Assembly (NCBI GenBank): GCA_913056365.1
Contig: CAJXLT010000002.1
Location: 682,001 to 746,000, forward strand
DNA length: 64,000 nt
Source of the DNA: an uncultured Paenibacillaceae bacterium
GTDB lineage: Bacteria > Bacillota > Bacilli > Paenibacillales > K13
Reading direction: 5' to 3'
Shown here: positions 56,025 to 64,000 of the stretch, piece by piece
Layout of the letters: each line of letters begins with the position of its first letter
Numbering within the stretch: the stretch's first letter is position 1
Made by a program: the position numbers and the translations under genes
Notes under the pieces: model-generated
Seen by the model: the letters and a program-made list of their open reading frames with translations, nothing else
What the model was told of the DNA's origin: nothing
The model's database searches: none

Positions 56025-56432
56025 TCATAACCGGCCCCATAATCCTGCGAGCAATCCAAGCCCGCTGATGGCTGCATAAGTTAACGGGAGCATGACTGGC
56101 GGACCTATCATGAAATTCCTTAACTTGTAGCCGTCCACACGCTGACCTACCCCGCGTACATGCATGCTAAAACCGACAATTCCTGACACGATGCCAATCC
56201 CCATCATTAACGCGAACAGAATGCGCAACCAATTCACATCTACCCAGACGAACAGCAAGCCAATCAACGCAAACAAGGGAGCTTGCACAACCGGCAGCCA
56301 CATAGACTTGTTATGGAAGTTTTGCCGATAATGGAAGAGCGTTACTTGAATGCCGACCATGATAAACGCAAGTGCGGTGAACAATATCAGTATCCGGTCC
56401 AGCGACCATGTGTCCCAATGCATGCTGGCCAT
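56025..56432 (-). CDS. Four-helix membrane protein, unknown
   Basis: 135 aa with four predicted membrane segments (about 12-32, 44-62, 66-88, 106-130) and a basic loop. First gene of the unit leading to the subunit 3 and GMC genes; its stop overlaps or abuts their possible starts. It may anchor or support the oxidoreductase; that is inference from position only. Confidence 0.65.
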   Translation of the reverse strand: MASMHWDTWSLDRILILFTALAFIMVGIQVTLFHYRQNFHNKSMWLPVVQAPLFALIGLLFVWVDVNWLRILFALMMGIGIVSGIVGFSMHVRGVGQRVDGYKLRNFMIGPPVMLPLTYAAISGLGLLAGLWGRL

Positions 56433-56535
56433 TCGTTCCTTCCTGTCATAAATTTAGACTCTGCATTAAACAGATTTTCCAGGCAACACTGGTAACATAC
56501 CCGAATCTACACAAAAAAAGGAGTGAACACATAGG

Positions 56536-57654
56536 ATGTCTACGATTCATTCCGTCGATCTCTATCCATTATTTGTCCTATTGAAGCGTCCGTACGGTGA
56601 TGCGAACGGCTGGAAGATGCACCGTGCTGCCTTGATCATCCGCATACACACAGCCTCCGGCATAAGCGGCTGGGGAGAAGCTGTTGACTGGCTCCCCAGT
56701 CTCATGCGCTTGTTCGAGCATAGAATTGTTCCTGAGATCATGCATCAAGACGCGCGACATATCCAGAAGTGGGTACAGAAAATAGCGAGATGGAATCGAC
56801 GAGCGGCGTCTGCTGTCAGCATGGCGCTATCGGAAATCGCAACGAAGCAGGCTGGCTGTTCCATGTGTGATTGGTGGGGAGGAAAGCTGCATACGCGAGT
56901 ACCGGTGTATGCTTCCTTTCAGTCATATGTACAGAAGGAGAGGTGGGATAGACTGGCGGTTGACCAAGTACTTGCCGCTTACGAAGCAGGCTTCCGTCAA
57001 TGTAAGGTCAAGGTTGGGGGACGGACCTTACAAGAGGATCAGCGGCATATACAGCTACTGCTCAACGAATTGCCTGCCAATGCCCGCATTGCGATCGATG
57101 CCAATGAAAGCTATGATGCCGCAGCAGCGCAAGCATGGCTGCCTCTGCTTGCGCAGAGTAACCGATGGCTATGGTTCGAGGAGCCGATATCCTTGAAGCA
57201 TGCTGAGGCTTACCGCGATCTGAAGCGGCAGCTCACGATTCCGATAGCGGGTGGTGAGAATCTAACCGTGTCGAAAGATTACCTTCCGTTACTACAAGAG
57301 CGTGCACTCGATATCGTTCAGCCGGACCCTATGCACCTTGGCGGAATCGAAGCCTACCGGCATATGCTGGCATTGGCACGCACACACGGCTTGCGCGTAT
57401 CCCCGCACACCTTCGACGGGGCCTTGAGCCGTCATTATGCCGTGCTTGCGCAAGCCTGTCTGCCCGCTTGGAGCAAGATGCAGGGAGATGAGCTTGAGCC
57501 CGTAGAATGGGATGCGATGGAGAACCCGCTCGGAGAGCTGCTCTCCATCAAGCCGAGGGAAGGACACGTCGTGGTTCCTGACGAACCAGGGATCGGCGCT
57601 GAGGTGGATGAGGAACTGCTGCAGGCGCTCAAGTGGGATGGCAGTGGCTATTAG
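56536..57654 (+). CDS. Enolase-superfamily enzyme (mandelate racemase/muconate lactonizing)
   Basis: 372 aa. The N-terminal capping domain runs to about 120, then the barrel with catalytic KVKVGG (second Lys as base), metal ligands Asp in IDANESYD, Glu in FEEPIS and Glu/Asp in AGGEN, and His in SPHTFDGA. Substrate cannot be told: it could be a sugar acid dehydratase, a dipeptide epimerase or a racemase. Divergent from the membrane-protein/GMC unit, with a short shared intergenic region. AAGGAG lies 12 bases before the ATG. Confidence 0.88.
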   Translation: MSTIHSVDLYPLFVLLKRPYGDANGWKMHRAALIIRIHTASGISGWGEAVDWLPSLMRLFEHRIVPEIMHQDARHIQKWVQKIARWNRRAASAVSMALSEIATKQAGCSMCDWWGGKLHTRVPVYASFQSYVQKERWDRLAVDQVLAAYEAGFRQCKVKVGGRTLQEDQRHIQLLLNELPANARIAIDANESYDAAAAQAWLPLLAQSNRWLWFEEPISLKHAEAYRDLKRQLTIPIAGGENLTVSKDYLPLLQERALDIVQPDPMHLGGIEAYRHMLALARTHGLRVSPHTFDGALSRHYAVLAQACLPAWSKMQGDELEPVEWDAMENPLGELLSIKPREGHVVVPDEPGIGAEVDEELLQALKWDGSGY

Positions 57655-57791
57655 CTGCGGTGTCATCTCGAAAACTTTTGCTTCTTTGTTTGTCTCATCA
57701 TACATATTCGAGGATTTCAACGCATGCCCATATCCATCAGCCCTGTTCCAGCATTCAATAATATGTCACGAATAGGAAAGGTGGGCACCAG

Positions 57792-58535
57792 GTGAAATTC
57801 AAAGTATTCAAAGGTTCTGCTGCATGCAGACACAAGAGAAACCGATCACAGCATCGTAGAAAAAACGTCGAACCAGGGTGGGAGTCCAGCAATTGGTCGG
57901 GCTATGCGCTCAGTCGATCCAGGAAAGGGGCTTTCCGCAGCGTCTCCGGCTTCTGGATTGTGCCTCGCGTAAGGTCCAGTAGGAGCAACCAATATTCCTC
58001 TGCATGGATCGGTATCGACGGATTCACCAATTCGTCGTTGATCCAAACCGGGACAGAACATGATTATGTGAACGGCAAGCCGCTCTACTATGCATGGTGG
58101 GAAATTCTGCCCGCTGCTGCTATACGGATTCCTTATCCTGTGTCTCCCGGCAACCTGATGATTGCGCGCATCACACGACTGCGCAAGAACAAATGGCGAA
58201 TTCTACTGCAAAATCGCACCTTGGGTTGGACGTTTAGAAAAACAACCACCTACACGGGACCGGCGAATTCTGCAGAATGGATTGCCGAGGCCCCATCTAT
58301 CAATGGTCAGACAACGACACTTGCGCGGTACAAAAAGTTCCCCTTCCTTGCCTGCAGGGTCAACGGGAAGAAAGCCAAGCTGAATGCTCGCGCGCGCGGC
58401 ATCATGATCCAGAACAATACGACCGTCTCTACCCCTTCGCTTCCAGGCAAGAATCGGGATAGCTTCACCCAAGCATATGGCGCAAGAATACCTGCGCCGC
58501 CGAAGCTGCTCCTTCGCAGGGCGACAATTATGTGA
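57792..58535 (+). CDS. G1-family (glutamic) peptidase homologue
   Basis: 247 aa, resembling bacterial eqolisins (peptidase family G1, formerly A4). Motifs in order: SSNWSGYAL (34-40), SAWIGIDGF (70-78), SLIQTGTEHDY with candidate catalytic Gln85, YYAWWEILPA, and SAEWIAEAPS (160-169) with the catalytic Glu. Known members are secreted acid proteases. This one has no signal peptide: it opens with a basic stretch (RHKRNRSQHRRK) and is strongly basic overall. GTG start, AAAGGTGG 7 bases before. A T-less hairpin follows (58556-58595). Confidence 0.85.
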   Translation: MKFKVFKGSAACRHKRNRSQHRRKNVEPGWESSNWSGYALSRSRKGAFRSVSGFWIVPRVRSSRSNQYSSAWIGIDGFTNSSLIQTGTEHDYVNGKPLYYAWWEILPAAAIRIPYPVSPGNLMIARITRLRKNKWRILLQNRTLGWTFRKTTTYTGPANSAEWIAEAPSINGQTTTLARYKKFPFLACRVNGKKAKLNARARGIMIQNNTTVSTPSLPGKNRDSFTQAYGARIPAPPKLLLRRATIM

Positions 58536-58630
58536 AGGCAGATCCAACTAGGTAAGGTTGTCCCCTGTGTCATCATATGACTGAGGGGCAGCCTATCTTC
58601 ATCGACAACTGAATTTTTAGTGTCCCTATT

Positions 58631-59116
58631 TCAATAATCCCCTCGGTTCATGGCCGTTTCACCCGTACGGGTAATTTCTACTATACCGTATGGCCGAAGC
58701 AGTTGAAGAAAAGCATCATTCTTTTCCGAATCACCTACAATTTGCACGATCATTGTACTTGGGCTAACGTCGATGACGGAACAACGGAATGTATCTGTCA
58801 AATTTTGAATCTCCGAACGTTTGGTAGGTTCCATTTTGACTTTGACCAGCATGAGTTCACGGCTCACTACAGGTCTATCTTGCAACTGGACGACATGTAG
58901 GACGTCGATCATCTTACTAAGTTGGCTACACATTTGTTGAAATTGTTCATTGTTTCCTCGAGCGACTACAACCATACGTGAAAGACCTACCTCTTCGCAT
59001 GAGCCTACAGTAATACTCTCAATATTATAGCTTCTTCGTGAAAACAATCCGGCAACTCTCTGGAGTATACCTGGTGTATCATGGACCAGAACTGAGAGCA
59101 ATCTCTTATTCATCAT
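58631..59116 (-). CDS. ilvH: Acetolactate synthase small (regulatory) subunit
   Basis: 161 aa. N-terminal ACT domain (LLSVLVHDTPGILQRVAGLFSRRSYNIESI) and C-terminal ALS_ss domain (VSRELMLVKVKM, TDTFRCSVIDVSPSTM). Binds valine and controls IlvB. The ATG at 59116 (GGAGG 8 bases before) is chosen; the frame is open to 59131. Overlaps ilvB by 11 bases. Confidence 0.95.
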   Translation of the reverse strand: MMNKRLLSVLVHDTPGILQRVAGLFSRRSYNIESITVGSCEEVGLSRMVVVARGNNEQFQQMCSQLSKMIDVLHVVQLQDRPVVSRELMLVKVKMEPTKRSEIQNLTDTFRCSVIDVSPSTMIVQIVGDSEKNDAFLQLLRPYGIVEITRTGETAMNRGDY

Positions 59117-60869
59117 CTGTATCGCCTCCAATATCCGGTCCTAGTATGATATCTTGCAATCCTTGTCCTTGCGGGATCATCGGATAGACAAGCTCGTCAC
59201 GGGACACGACAAAATCGATTAGTACAGGGCCCGCCGTGGACAACGCTTCTTGCCACACGTTCTCGGCTTCTGCCGGGGTCTCTGCCCTAAGTCCCTTGAC
59301 TCCGTATGCTTCAGCAAGTTTGACGAAATCCGGGCTGCCAGACAGATCGATATGACTATACCTGCCCTCGTAGATCAGTTCTTGCCATTGTCGAATCATG
59401 CCTAGCGTTTGGTTGTTCAGGATGACGATTTTCACGGGAATATTGTGAATCGAACAGATCGCCAGTTCTTGGGAACACATCTGTATCCCCCCATCCCCAT
59501 TCACAGATATGACAGTCGTATCTGGATTGCCAATTTGCGCTCCAATGGCCGAAGGGAAACCGAAACCCATCGTTCCAAGCCCTCCCGATGTAATCAGAGA
59601 ACGCGGTTTTTGAAAACGATAATACTGTGCAGTCCACATTTGATGCTGGCCGACATCCGTTGTAACGATGGCTTCTCCACCGGTCGTTCGCGATATCATT
59701 TCGATCACATACTGTGGCTTTAGCTCCTTATCGGACGATTTGAATCGGAACCAATAATCTTTTTTCAGTTTATGAAGATGACTATTCCAACCCTTCTTCT
59801 CTTCCCAATCGGCGGGAACGACTCGATTTAGTTGCTCCAAGACGAGCTTGGCATCGCCAACTATAGGAATCAGGGCAGGAACCAATTTCCCGATTTCTGC
59901 TGCATCTATGTCGATATGAGCGACTTCTGCGTTGGGCGCGAAGCTGTCCAGCCTCATGGTGACACGATCATCAAACCGGGCTCCGACAGCAATTAGAAGA
60001 TCACATTGCAATAGTGCCTGATTAGCTGCGTAGGTACCATGCATGCCAGGCATACCCAACCAACATTCATGATCCGCTGGAATAGCTCCCAAACCAAGGA
60101 GAGTCGTTGTTACAGGTATTCTTGTTCGATTTACGAAGTCAAGCAGAGCGTCGCTGCCCCCAGATTGAATAACGCCCCCTCCTGCTAGAAGTAACGGTTT
60201 CTTGCTATTTCTAAGTGCGTCAATAAGACTATCTACCGCATCTTTATCGACAGATTGGGACGCAACCTCCTCCGTATAACCTGGTACGTAGACCTGGTCG
60301 GGCAATATGAACTCCGTCACGGCTGCACTTACGTCTTTAGGAATATCAATCAAGACCGGGCCTTTCCGTCCAGTTGAAGCAATATGGAATGCCTCCTGGA
60401 TAGTTTGGGCAAGATCGGACACTTTCCTGACAAAATAGTTATGCTTCGTTATAGGTTGCGTGATGCCAATGATATCGGCTTCTTGAAACGAATCGGTTCC
60501 AATCAGGTTAGACGACACATTGCCCGTTATCACGACAAGTGGCACCGAGTCCATATAAGCGGTTGCAATACCTGTCACCAAGTTGGCAGCGCCTGGTCCA
60601 GATGTTGCTAGGACGACACCTGTCTTACCCGTGGAGCGAGCATACCCATCCGCGGCGTGAATGGCCCCTTGTTCATGACGTGTGAGGATGTGACGAAACT
60701 CAGGGTTGTCATGCATCGCATCGTACATGTACAACACCGCCCCTCCAGGATACCCAAACACGCATTCAACACCTTCCGCAAGTAGCGTGCGCAGTAAAAT
60801 CTCCGAACCCGAAAGCATTTCTCCATTTCTTGTTAGGGGAGTGACCTTCTGTTCTGAAATAAAATTCAT
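59106..60869 (-). CDS. ilvB: Acetolactate synthase large subunit
   Basis: 587 aa TPP enzyme of branched-chain amino acid synthesis. It has the catalytic Glu in TRHEQGAIHAADGYARSTGK, FAD/regulatory segments in LLGLGAIPADHE, and the TPP-Mg motif GDGGIQMCSQEL...NNQTLGMIRQWQ. AGGAGG lies 9 bases before the ATG. Only ilvB-ilvH are here; ilvC, leuA and others are absent, and there is no T-box leader in the 126-base divergent gap. Confidence 0.96.
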   Translation of the reverse strand: MNFISEQKVTPLTRNGEMLSGSEILLRTLLAEGVECVFGYPGGAVLYMYDAMHDNPEFRHILTRHEQGAIHAADGYARSTGKTGVVLATSGPGAANLVTGIATAYMDSVPLVVITGNVSSNLIGTDSFQEADIIGITQPITKHNYFVRKVSDLAQTIQEAFHIASTGRKGPVLIDIPKDVSAAVTEFILPDQVYVPGYTEEVASQSVDKDAVDSLIDALRNSKKPLLLAGGGVIQSGGSDALLDFVNRTRIPVTTTLLGLGAIPADHECWLGMPGMHGTYAANQALLQCDLLIAVGARFDDRVTMRLDSFAPNAEVAHIDIDAAEIGKLVPALIPIVGDAKLVLEQLNRVVPADWEEKKGWNSHLHKLKKDYWFRFKSSDKELKPQYVIEMISRTTGGEAIVTTDVGQHQMWTAQYYRFQKPRSLITSGGLGTMGFGFPSAIGAQIGNPDTTVISVNGDGGIQMCSQELAICSIHNIPVKIVILNNQTLGMIRQWQELIYEGRYSHIDLSGSPDFVKLAEAYGVKGLRAETPAEAENVWQEALSTAGPVLIDFVVSRDELVYPMIPQGQGLQDIILGPDIGGDTDDE

Positions 60870-60995
60870 TTGTGATAACCTCCTTATTCTTCCGATCCAT
60901 TTACAGTACTATAGAAGAATCGAGTTGAGGCTACCCTTTCGATTACCTTGCTGGTATACTTTTAGATAAAAATTTGGCCAAATGGAGGGGTTCCG

Positions 60996-63026
60996 ATGAG
61001 TCAAACGATCGGTCAACGGTTGAGCAAGCTTATGTTCGACCATTTCGTCGGGCGTTCATTTGAGACAGGTCTCTTTCGGCAGTATGTGAATAACCTTTCC
61101 GACCGGACGGAACGAATTCTCAACGTATACGGAACAGCCGGCATAGGCAAGACGTATTTGCTGACACGTTTAGCCTCAATAGCAATTGAAATGAATGCCA
61201 TTCCCATACAAGTCAATCTACAGGAAATAAACAGTGACAGCCTGGCATTCGATCGAGCCGTTCTGGATGGCATGGGAATAGGCGCAGACAACGAAGCAGC
61301 ACCCAATCAAAGCCTCCAGGAGCTTAGCGGATTGCGCGAGGACAAGAAGGCCGTTCTCCTAATTGACGGGTACGAGGAAGCCGGCTCCTTGGACTACTGG
61401 CTGCGCACCTATTACTACCCCCAGTTGCCTCCGAACATCCTCATCGTTGTAGCGGGCCGCTATTCGCTTGAGGGGCCTTGGAGTTACTCCGCCTGGAAGA
61501 AGCTAATCGTACGGTTGCCGCTATCCTCATTAACGTACGAAGAGATCCGGCAATACCTGCTTCATTGGGGAATGACAAGCGAGGAAGAGATCGATACAGT
61601 TTGGCTGCGGACGCTGGGCCATCCGCTTGCCGTCTCCCTGCTTGCTCCTTCGCCCAGCGAACTGGCAAAGGCACAAGATTTCTCTTCTCTTGCCGAGAAG
61701 GAACCGGTTGAAGCCATGCTGGATCAATGGATTCAGGAAGCGCCGGATGACGAGCTGCGGCGGCTGTTATTTGCCGCTTCCGCGGTACGAACCTTCCAGC
61801 ATGAACTACTTGAGGAGTTAATCGGAAAGCCGATTAGCCTTACCTCGTTCGATCAGTTGATCAAGCTCTCCTTCGTAAACCGTGCGGCAGGCGGATGGCA
61901 GCTTCATGAGATTGTCTGGGAAAATATGCGCCGAACGTTCCGCGAACGTATGCCTGAACAGTTCGAACGGTACGGCCGAATTGCCGTTGCATTTGCCGAG
62001 AGAAAGATTGAAGACGGTATGACGAAGGATAAGGATATTTCACAGGAGCTTGCCGAACTGCTTCATTATACCGGCAACCCAATACTTAGAGCGCATTACC
62101 GCCATGCACGTTCCTCACACAATTACCGCGAACCGTTGAACGGAGAGAACTTGCAGGAGCTGGAGAGTTATATTGCAGAACGAAAAAGTCGCCCCTGTGC
62201 TTGGAACGTCCTCTGCTCGGATTCGGACTCGCAAGCGATGTACCGATACTCCTTCACTCCGGAACAAAGCCTGCTCAGATTGTCGGCCGTGAACTGGTCG
62301 GAAGTAGTGAGAATTCCAGATTGTCATAGGTCCATTCAATTACTGCGGAACATTGAGGGGCGCATAATCGGCGTATTCGTCATGGTGGCCATAAACGCAG
62401 AAACATGGGCATATCTCGCCTCTGCTCGAGTCTCCAGAGCTTTGTTCCAGTCGATGACACCGGATCGACGTCAGCAATTAACTGTTGCTACAGACCAGGG
62501 CAAAGCTTGGTATTTGCTCAGTACTGACGTAGAGGATCTGGAAAACGAGCAATTGCGATCGGACATCGTCAACCATCTGTTCGATTATATTTCGGCGGGC
62601 AATCTGATCGTCACGTCTCCTCCACCGCTGGACTATTATGAACAAGCTATGTCGGGACTAGGCTTCGAACGTGTCCCGAAAGCGGAGCATGATGACTACG
62701 GGAGTTCCCGTCCCGCTTCAACCTACTGGTTGGATACGCGAAACGGAAAACTCGGAGCTTACGTGAAGCGAATGATTGGGATAGAAGGAAGTGACTCAAG
62801 ACAGATCTCTCTGTCCGAAAGTGTCCAACTAGATAGTCTGACGAAGAGGGAAAAAGATGTGGCCCAGCTTCTTATGGCAGGGAGTACGAATGGAGAGATT
62901 GCATCCTCTCTTTATATCAGCGAAGCCGCGGTTAAGAAGCATGTGAATGCCATGCTGTCGAAATTCGGGTTGAAAAATCGCACACAACTGACATCGAAAT
63001 TGCTGGGTGGAGATACGAAAAGCTGA
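60996..63026 (+). CDS. LuxR-type regulator with N-terminal STAND/AAA ATPase
   Basis: 676 aa. Walker A GTAGIGKT (46-53), Walker B AVLLIDGYEEA (about 123-133), an AAA/NACHT-like middle with winged-helix segment (LPLSSLTYEEIRQYLLHWG), a region of about 250 residues without known motifs (possible sensor), and a C-terminal LuxR HTH (about 612-672: LTKREKDVAQLLMAGSTNGEIA, ISEAAVKKHVNAML). This is the MalT/LAL-type layout in which ligand binding promotes ATP-dependent oligomerisation. Divergent from ilvBH, so it may control acetolactate synthase; inference only. Confidence 0.9.
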   Translation: MSQTIGQRLSKLMFDHFVGRSFETGLFRQYVNNLSDRTERILNVYGTAGIGKTYLLTRLASIAIEMNAIPIQVNLQEINSDSLAFDRAVLDGMGIGADNEAAPNQSLQELSGLREDKKAVLLIDGYEEAGSLDYWLRTYYYPQLPPNILIVVAGRYSLEGPWSYSAWKKLIVRLPLSSLTYEEIRQYLLHWGMTSEEEIDTVWLRTLGHPLAVSLLAPSPSELAKAQDFSSLAEKEPVEAMLDQWIQEAPDDELRRLLFAASAVRTFQHELLEELIGKPISLTSFDQLIKLSFVNRAAGGWQLHEIVWENMRRTFRERMPEQFERYGRIAVAFAERKIEDGMTKDKDISQELAELLHYTGNPILRAHYRHARSSHNYREPLNGENLQELESYIAERKSRPCAWNVLCSDSDSQAMYRYSFTPEQSLLRLSAVNWSEVVRIPDCHRSIQLLRNIEGRIIGVFVMVAINAETWAYLASARVSRALFQSMTPDRRQQLTVATDQGKAWYLLSTDVEDLENEQLRSDIVNHLFDYISAGNLIVTSPPPLDYYEQAMSGLGFERVPKAEHDDYGSSRPASTYWLDTRNGKLGAYVKRMIGIEGSDSRQISLSESVQLDSLTKREKDVAQLLMAGSTNGEIASSLYISEAAVKKHVNAMLSKFGLKNRTQLTSKLLGGDTKS

Positions 63027-63054
63027 CTGTCAAATAAGGCACCTATGTTATACT
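63027..63054 (+). promoter_or_regulatory. Promoter of the two-gene retropepsin operon
   Basis: CTGTCA (63027-63032), 16 bases and TATACT (63049-63054) precede the start by about 34 bases. It overlaps the end of the LuxR gene. Confidence 0.5.
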
Positions 63055-63087
63055 AGAATTACTTCAATTCCAAGCGAGGTGAAGCCG

Positions 63088-63348
63088 ATGAAGTGGGGAG
63101 AAATTACCGAACTGCATCCAAGTCGTTTTGTGCTGGTGGAGGCAATCAAAGCAAGCTCCAGCAATCGTGTACGTCAATTAGAAGAAATGGCAGTCATTCA
63201 GGATTACGATAATCCGCAGGAAGCGTGGAGCGGCTATAAAAAGCTGCACAAGTTACATCCGTCTCGTGAGTTGTATGTATTCCATACGAGTAGGAAAGAT
63301 GTAGAAGTTGTAGAAGAGTTTTTCTCTGGAGTTCGGCATCAACTGTGA
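63088..63348 (+). CDS. Small conserved-looking protein paired with retropepsin gene
   Basis: 86 aa, no signal. It opens KWGEITELHPSRFVLVEAI, then RVRQLEEMAVIQDYDNPQEAWSGYKKLHKLHPSRELYVFHTS, ending EEFFSGVRHQL. The two LHPSRE/FVLV-type strands suggest a small alpha/beta domain. The frame is open to 63007; GAGGTGAAG and a better start favour 63088. Its stop overlaps the next gene's GTG start by 4 bases (GTGA). Confidence 0.7.
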   Translation: MKWGEITELHPSRFVLVEAIKASSSNRVRQLEEMAVIQDYDNPQEAWSGYKKLHKLHPSRELYVFHTSRKDVEVVEEFFSGVRHQL

Positions 63349-63734
63349 AGATAAAACTTCAAAACGGATTACCTATCGTCTCTTTAACTTTATCTCGAAA
63401 TGACCATTCCATCGTTCTGCACAATGTGCTATTTGACACGGGCTGTGCTGCAACAGTGTTTGATACCGATGCATTAGCGGCAATAGGCATTCACATTGAT
63501 TTTATCAATGGGCGAGCCAAGCGGATGTATGGGATAGGGGGAACCAGCGAGATTTGCTATGAACAGCAAATCTCCGAACTTCGTATTGAACAGGTTACTT
63601 TAAGTGATTTTTCCATTCAGCTCGGCTCGATTCAGGAGCCGTATGGATTTGATGGAATTGTTGGCATTGATTTTATGATGAGAACCAAATGCAAAGTGAA
63701 TTTCGAAACCATGAATATCGAACTTCAAAAATAG
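63345..63734 (+). CDS. Retropepsin-like aspartic protease
   Basis: 129 aa single-domain protein. VLFDTGCAATVFD contains the catalytic Asp31-Thr-Gly with hydrophobic strand before it and a Cys after. FDGIVGIDFMMRT is the typical downstream psi-loop motif, and YGIGGTSEI resembles the flap. It would act as a homodimer. GTG start, coupled to the upstream 86-aa gene, so substrate and partner may be linked. No export signal, so it is presumably cytosolic. Confidence 0.85.
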   Translation: MKIKLQNGLPIVSLTLSRNDHSIVLHNVLFDTGCAATVFDTDALAAIGIHIDFINGRAKRMYGIGGTSEICYEQQISELRIEQVTLSDFSIQLGSIQEPYGFDGIVGIDFMMRTKCKVNFETMNIELQK

Positions 63735-63785
63735 ACCAAGCGATACCGTCCATCAATGGACAGCAACTGCGTGGTCTATTTTTCA
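63729..63785 (+). terminator. Terminator of the retropepsin operon
   Basis: AATAGACCA and TGGTCTATT pair across a loop of about 35 bases that includes its own stem (GTCCAT-CA-ATGGAC), followed by TTTTC. It begins in the last codons of the retropepsin gene. Confidence 0.75.
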
Positions 63786-63901
63786 TGGGTATTTTTAGTT
63801 ATATTACACAAAAAGGATAAGTATACGTCCAAAACAGTGAACGATTTGCAAGTAAAGTTACATAACACAGCTGCATCTCCCTGCCTATACCCCAACTCAG
63901 G

Positions 63902-63961
63902 AAACCCTCTCTGCCACCGATTCGTCTAGGACCGGCTGACGTATCGGCGGTGAGAGGGTTT
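63902..63961. other. Large imperfect hairpin near the right edge
   Basis: AAACCCTCTC pairs with GAGAGGGTTT (10 bp) and CCGAT with ATCGG (5 bp), with internal loop and apical loop. No strong T-run on either strand. No gene is seen from 63786 to 64000; what it belongs to lies beyond the window. Confidence 0.5.
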
Positions 63962-64000
63962 GGACGAGTTTCGGATGGTGCTTAGATCGATAGTTCTCCG

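Noticed and set aside
58556-58595. Terminator between the G1 peptidase and ilvH
   Set aside because: A stem with CCCCTGTGTCAT/ATGACTGAGGGG forms, but neither strand has a T-run, so it is only noted with the peptidase gene.
60870-60995. T-box riboswitch upstream of ilvB
   Set aside because: The gap is only 126 bases, is shared with a divergent gene, and has no T-box consensus or specifier stem.

Overview
The window looks like the chromosome of a spore-forming Gram-positive of the Paenibacillus type. Four things suggest this. The gene order ysoA-like/tig/clpX/lonB/lonA/engB/hemA-X-C-D-B-L follows the known Bacillales block. gerM-rph-rdgB follows another Bacillales cluster. A large surface protein carries three SLH domains. 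Shine-Dalgarno sequences are strong (AGGAGG) and terminators are classical. No phage, transposase, CRISPR array or rRNA is visible.

Layout. 1-11.9 kb, minus strand: a nearly complete haem/sirohaem pathway, hemA, hemX, precorrin-2 dehydrogenase, hemC, a cobA-hemD fusion, hemB and hemL. A lytic transglycosylase follows, then hemE-hemH-hemY (cut by the window edge) with their own promoter. 12-14.9 kb: a membrane-anchored unknown, speD, a conserved unknown and engB. 14.9-19.1 kb: lonA and lonB. 19.3-31.6 kb: an accessory island of two very large exported proteins (2142 aa with SLH domains, 1117 aa with Ig-like repeats) transcribed divergently from a two-component system. 31.6-37.2 kb: ispG, clpX, clpP, tig and a TPR-like gene. 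In Bacillus, clpX lies directly beside lonB, so the surface-protein island sits inside an otherwise conserved proteolysis/folding block.

37.2-40.3 kb is gene-poor. It holds three kinds of intergenic repeats, a tRNA-Arg whose 3' end and terminator are duplicated 158 bp downstream, an SDR/MarR pair with shared operators, and a trace of an XRE regulator. 40.3-45.2 kb: an RND efflux pump, its lipoprotein adaptor and a GbsR/MarR repressor with a visible operator. 45.2-51.4 kb: small conserved genes, asnB, rdgB-rph, gerM and a PgpA-like gene. 51.4-51.9 kb: an array of TAACGGA-type repeats ending in inverted copies. 51.9-57.7 kb: a metallo-beta-lactamase-fold hydrolase, a methyltransferase, a GMC oxidoreductase with a subunit-3-like partner and a membrane protein, and an enolase-superfamily racemase. 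57.8-63.7 kb: a G1-family (glutamic) peptidase homologue, ilvBH divergent from a LuxR/STAND regulator, and a two-gene operon encoding a small unknown protein and a retropepsin-like protease.

The most unusual items are the surface-protein island with its sensor system, the intergenic repeat arrays, the duplicated tRNA 3' end, the MarR gene that seems to lack a normal start codon, the G1 peptidase without a signal peptide, and the retropepsin gene pair. Functions are read from motifs and family knowledge; no database search was possible.
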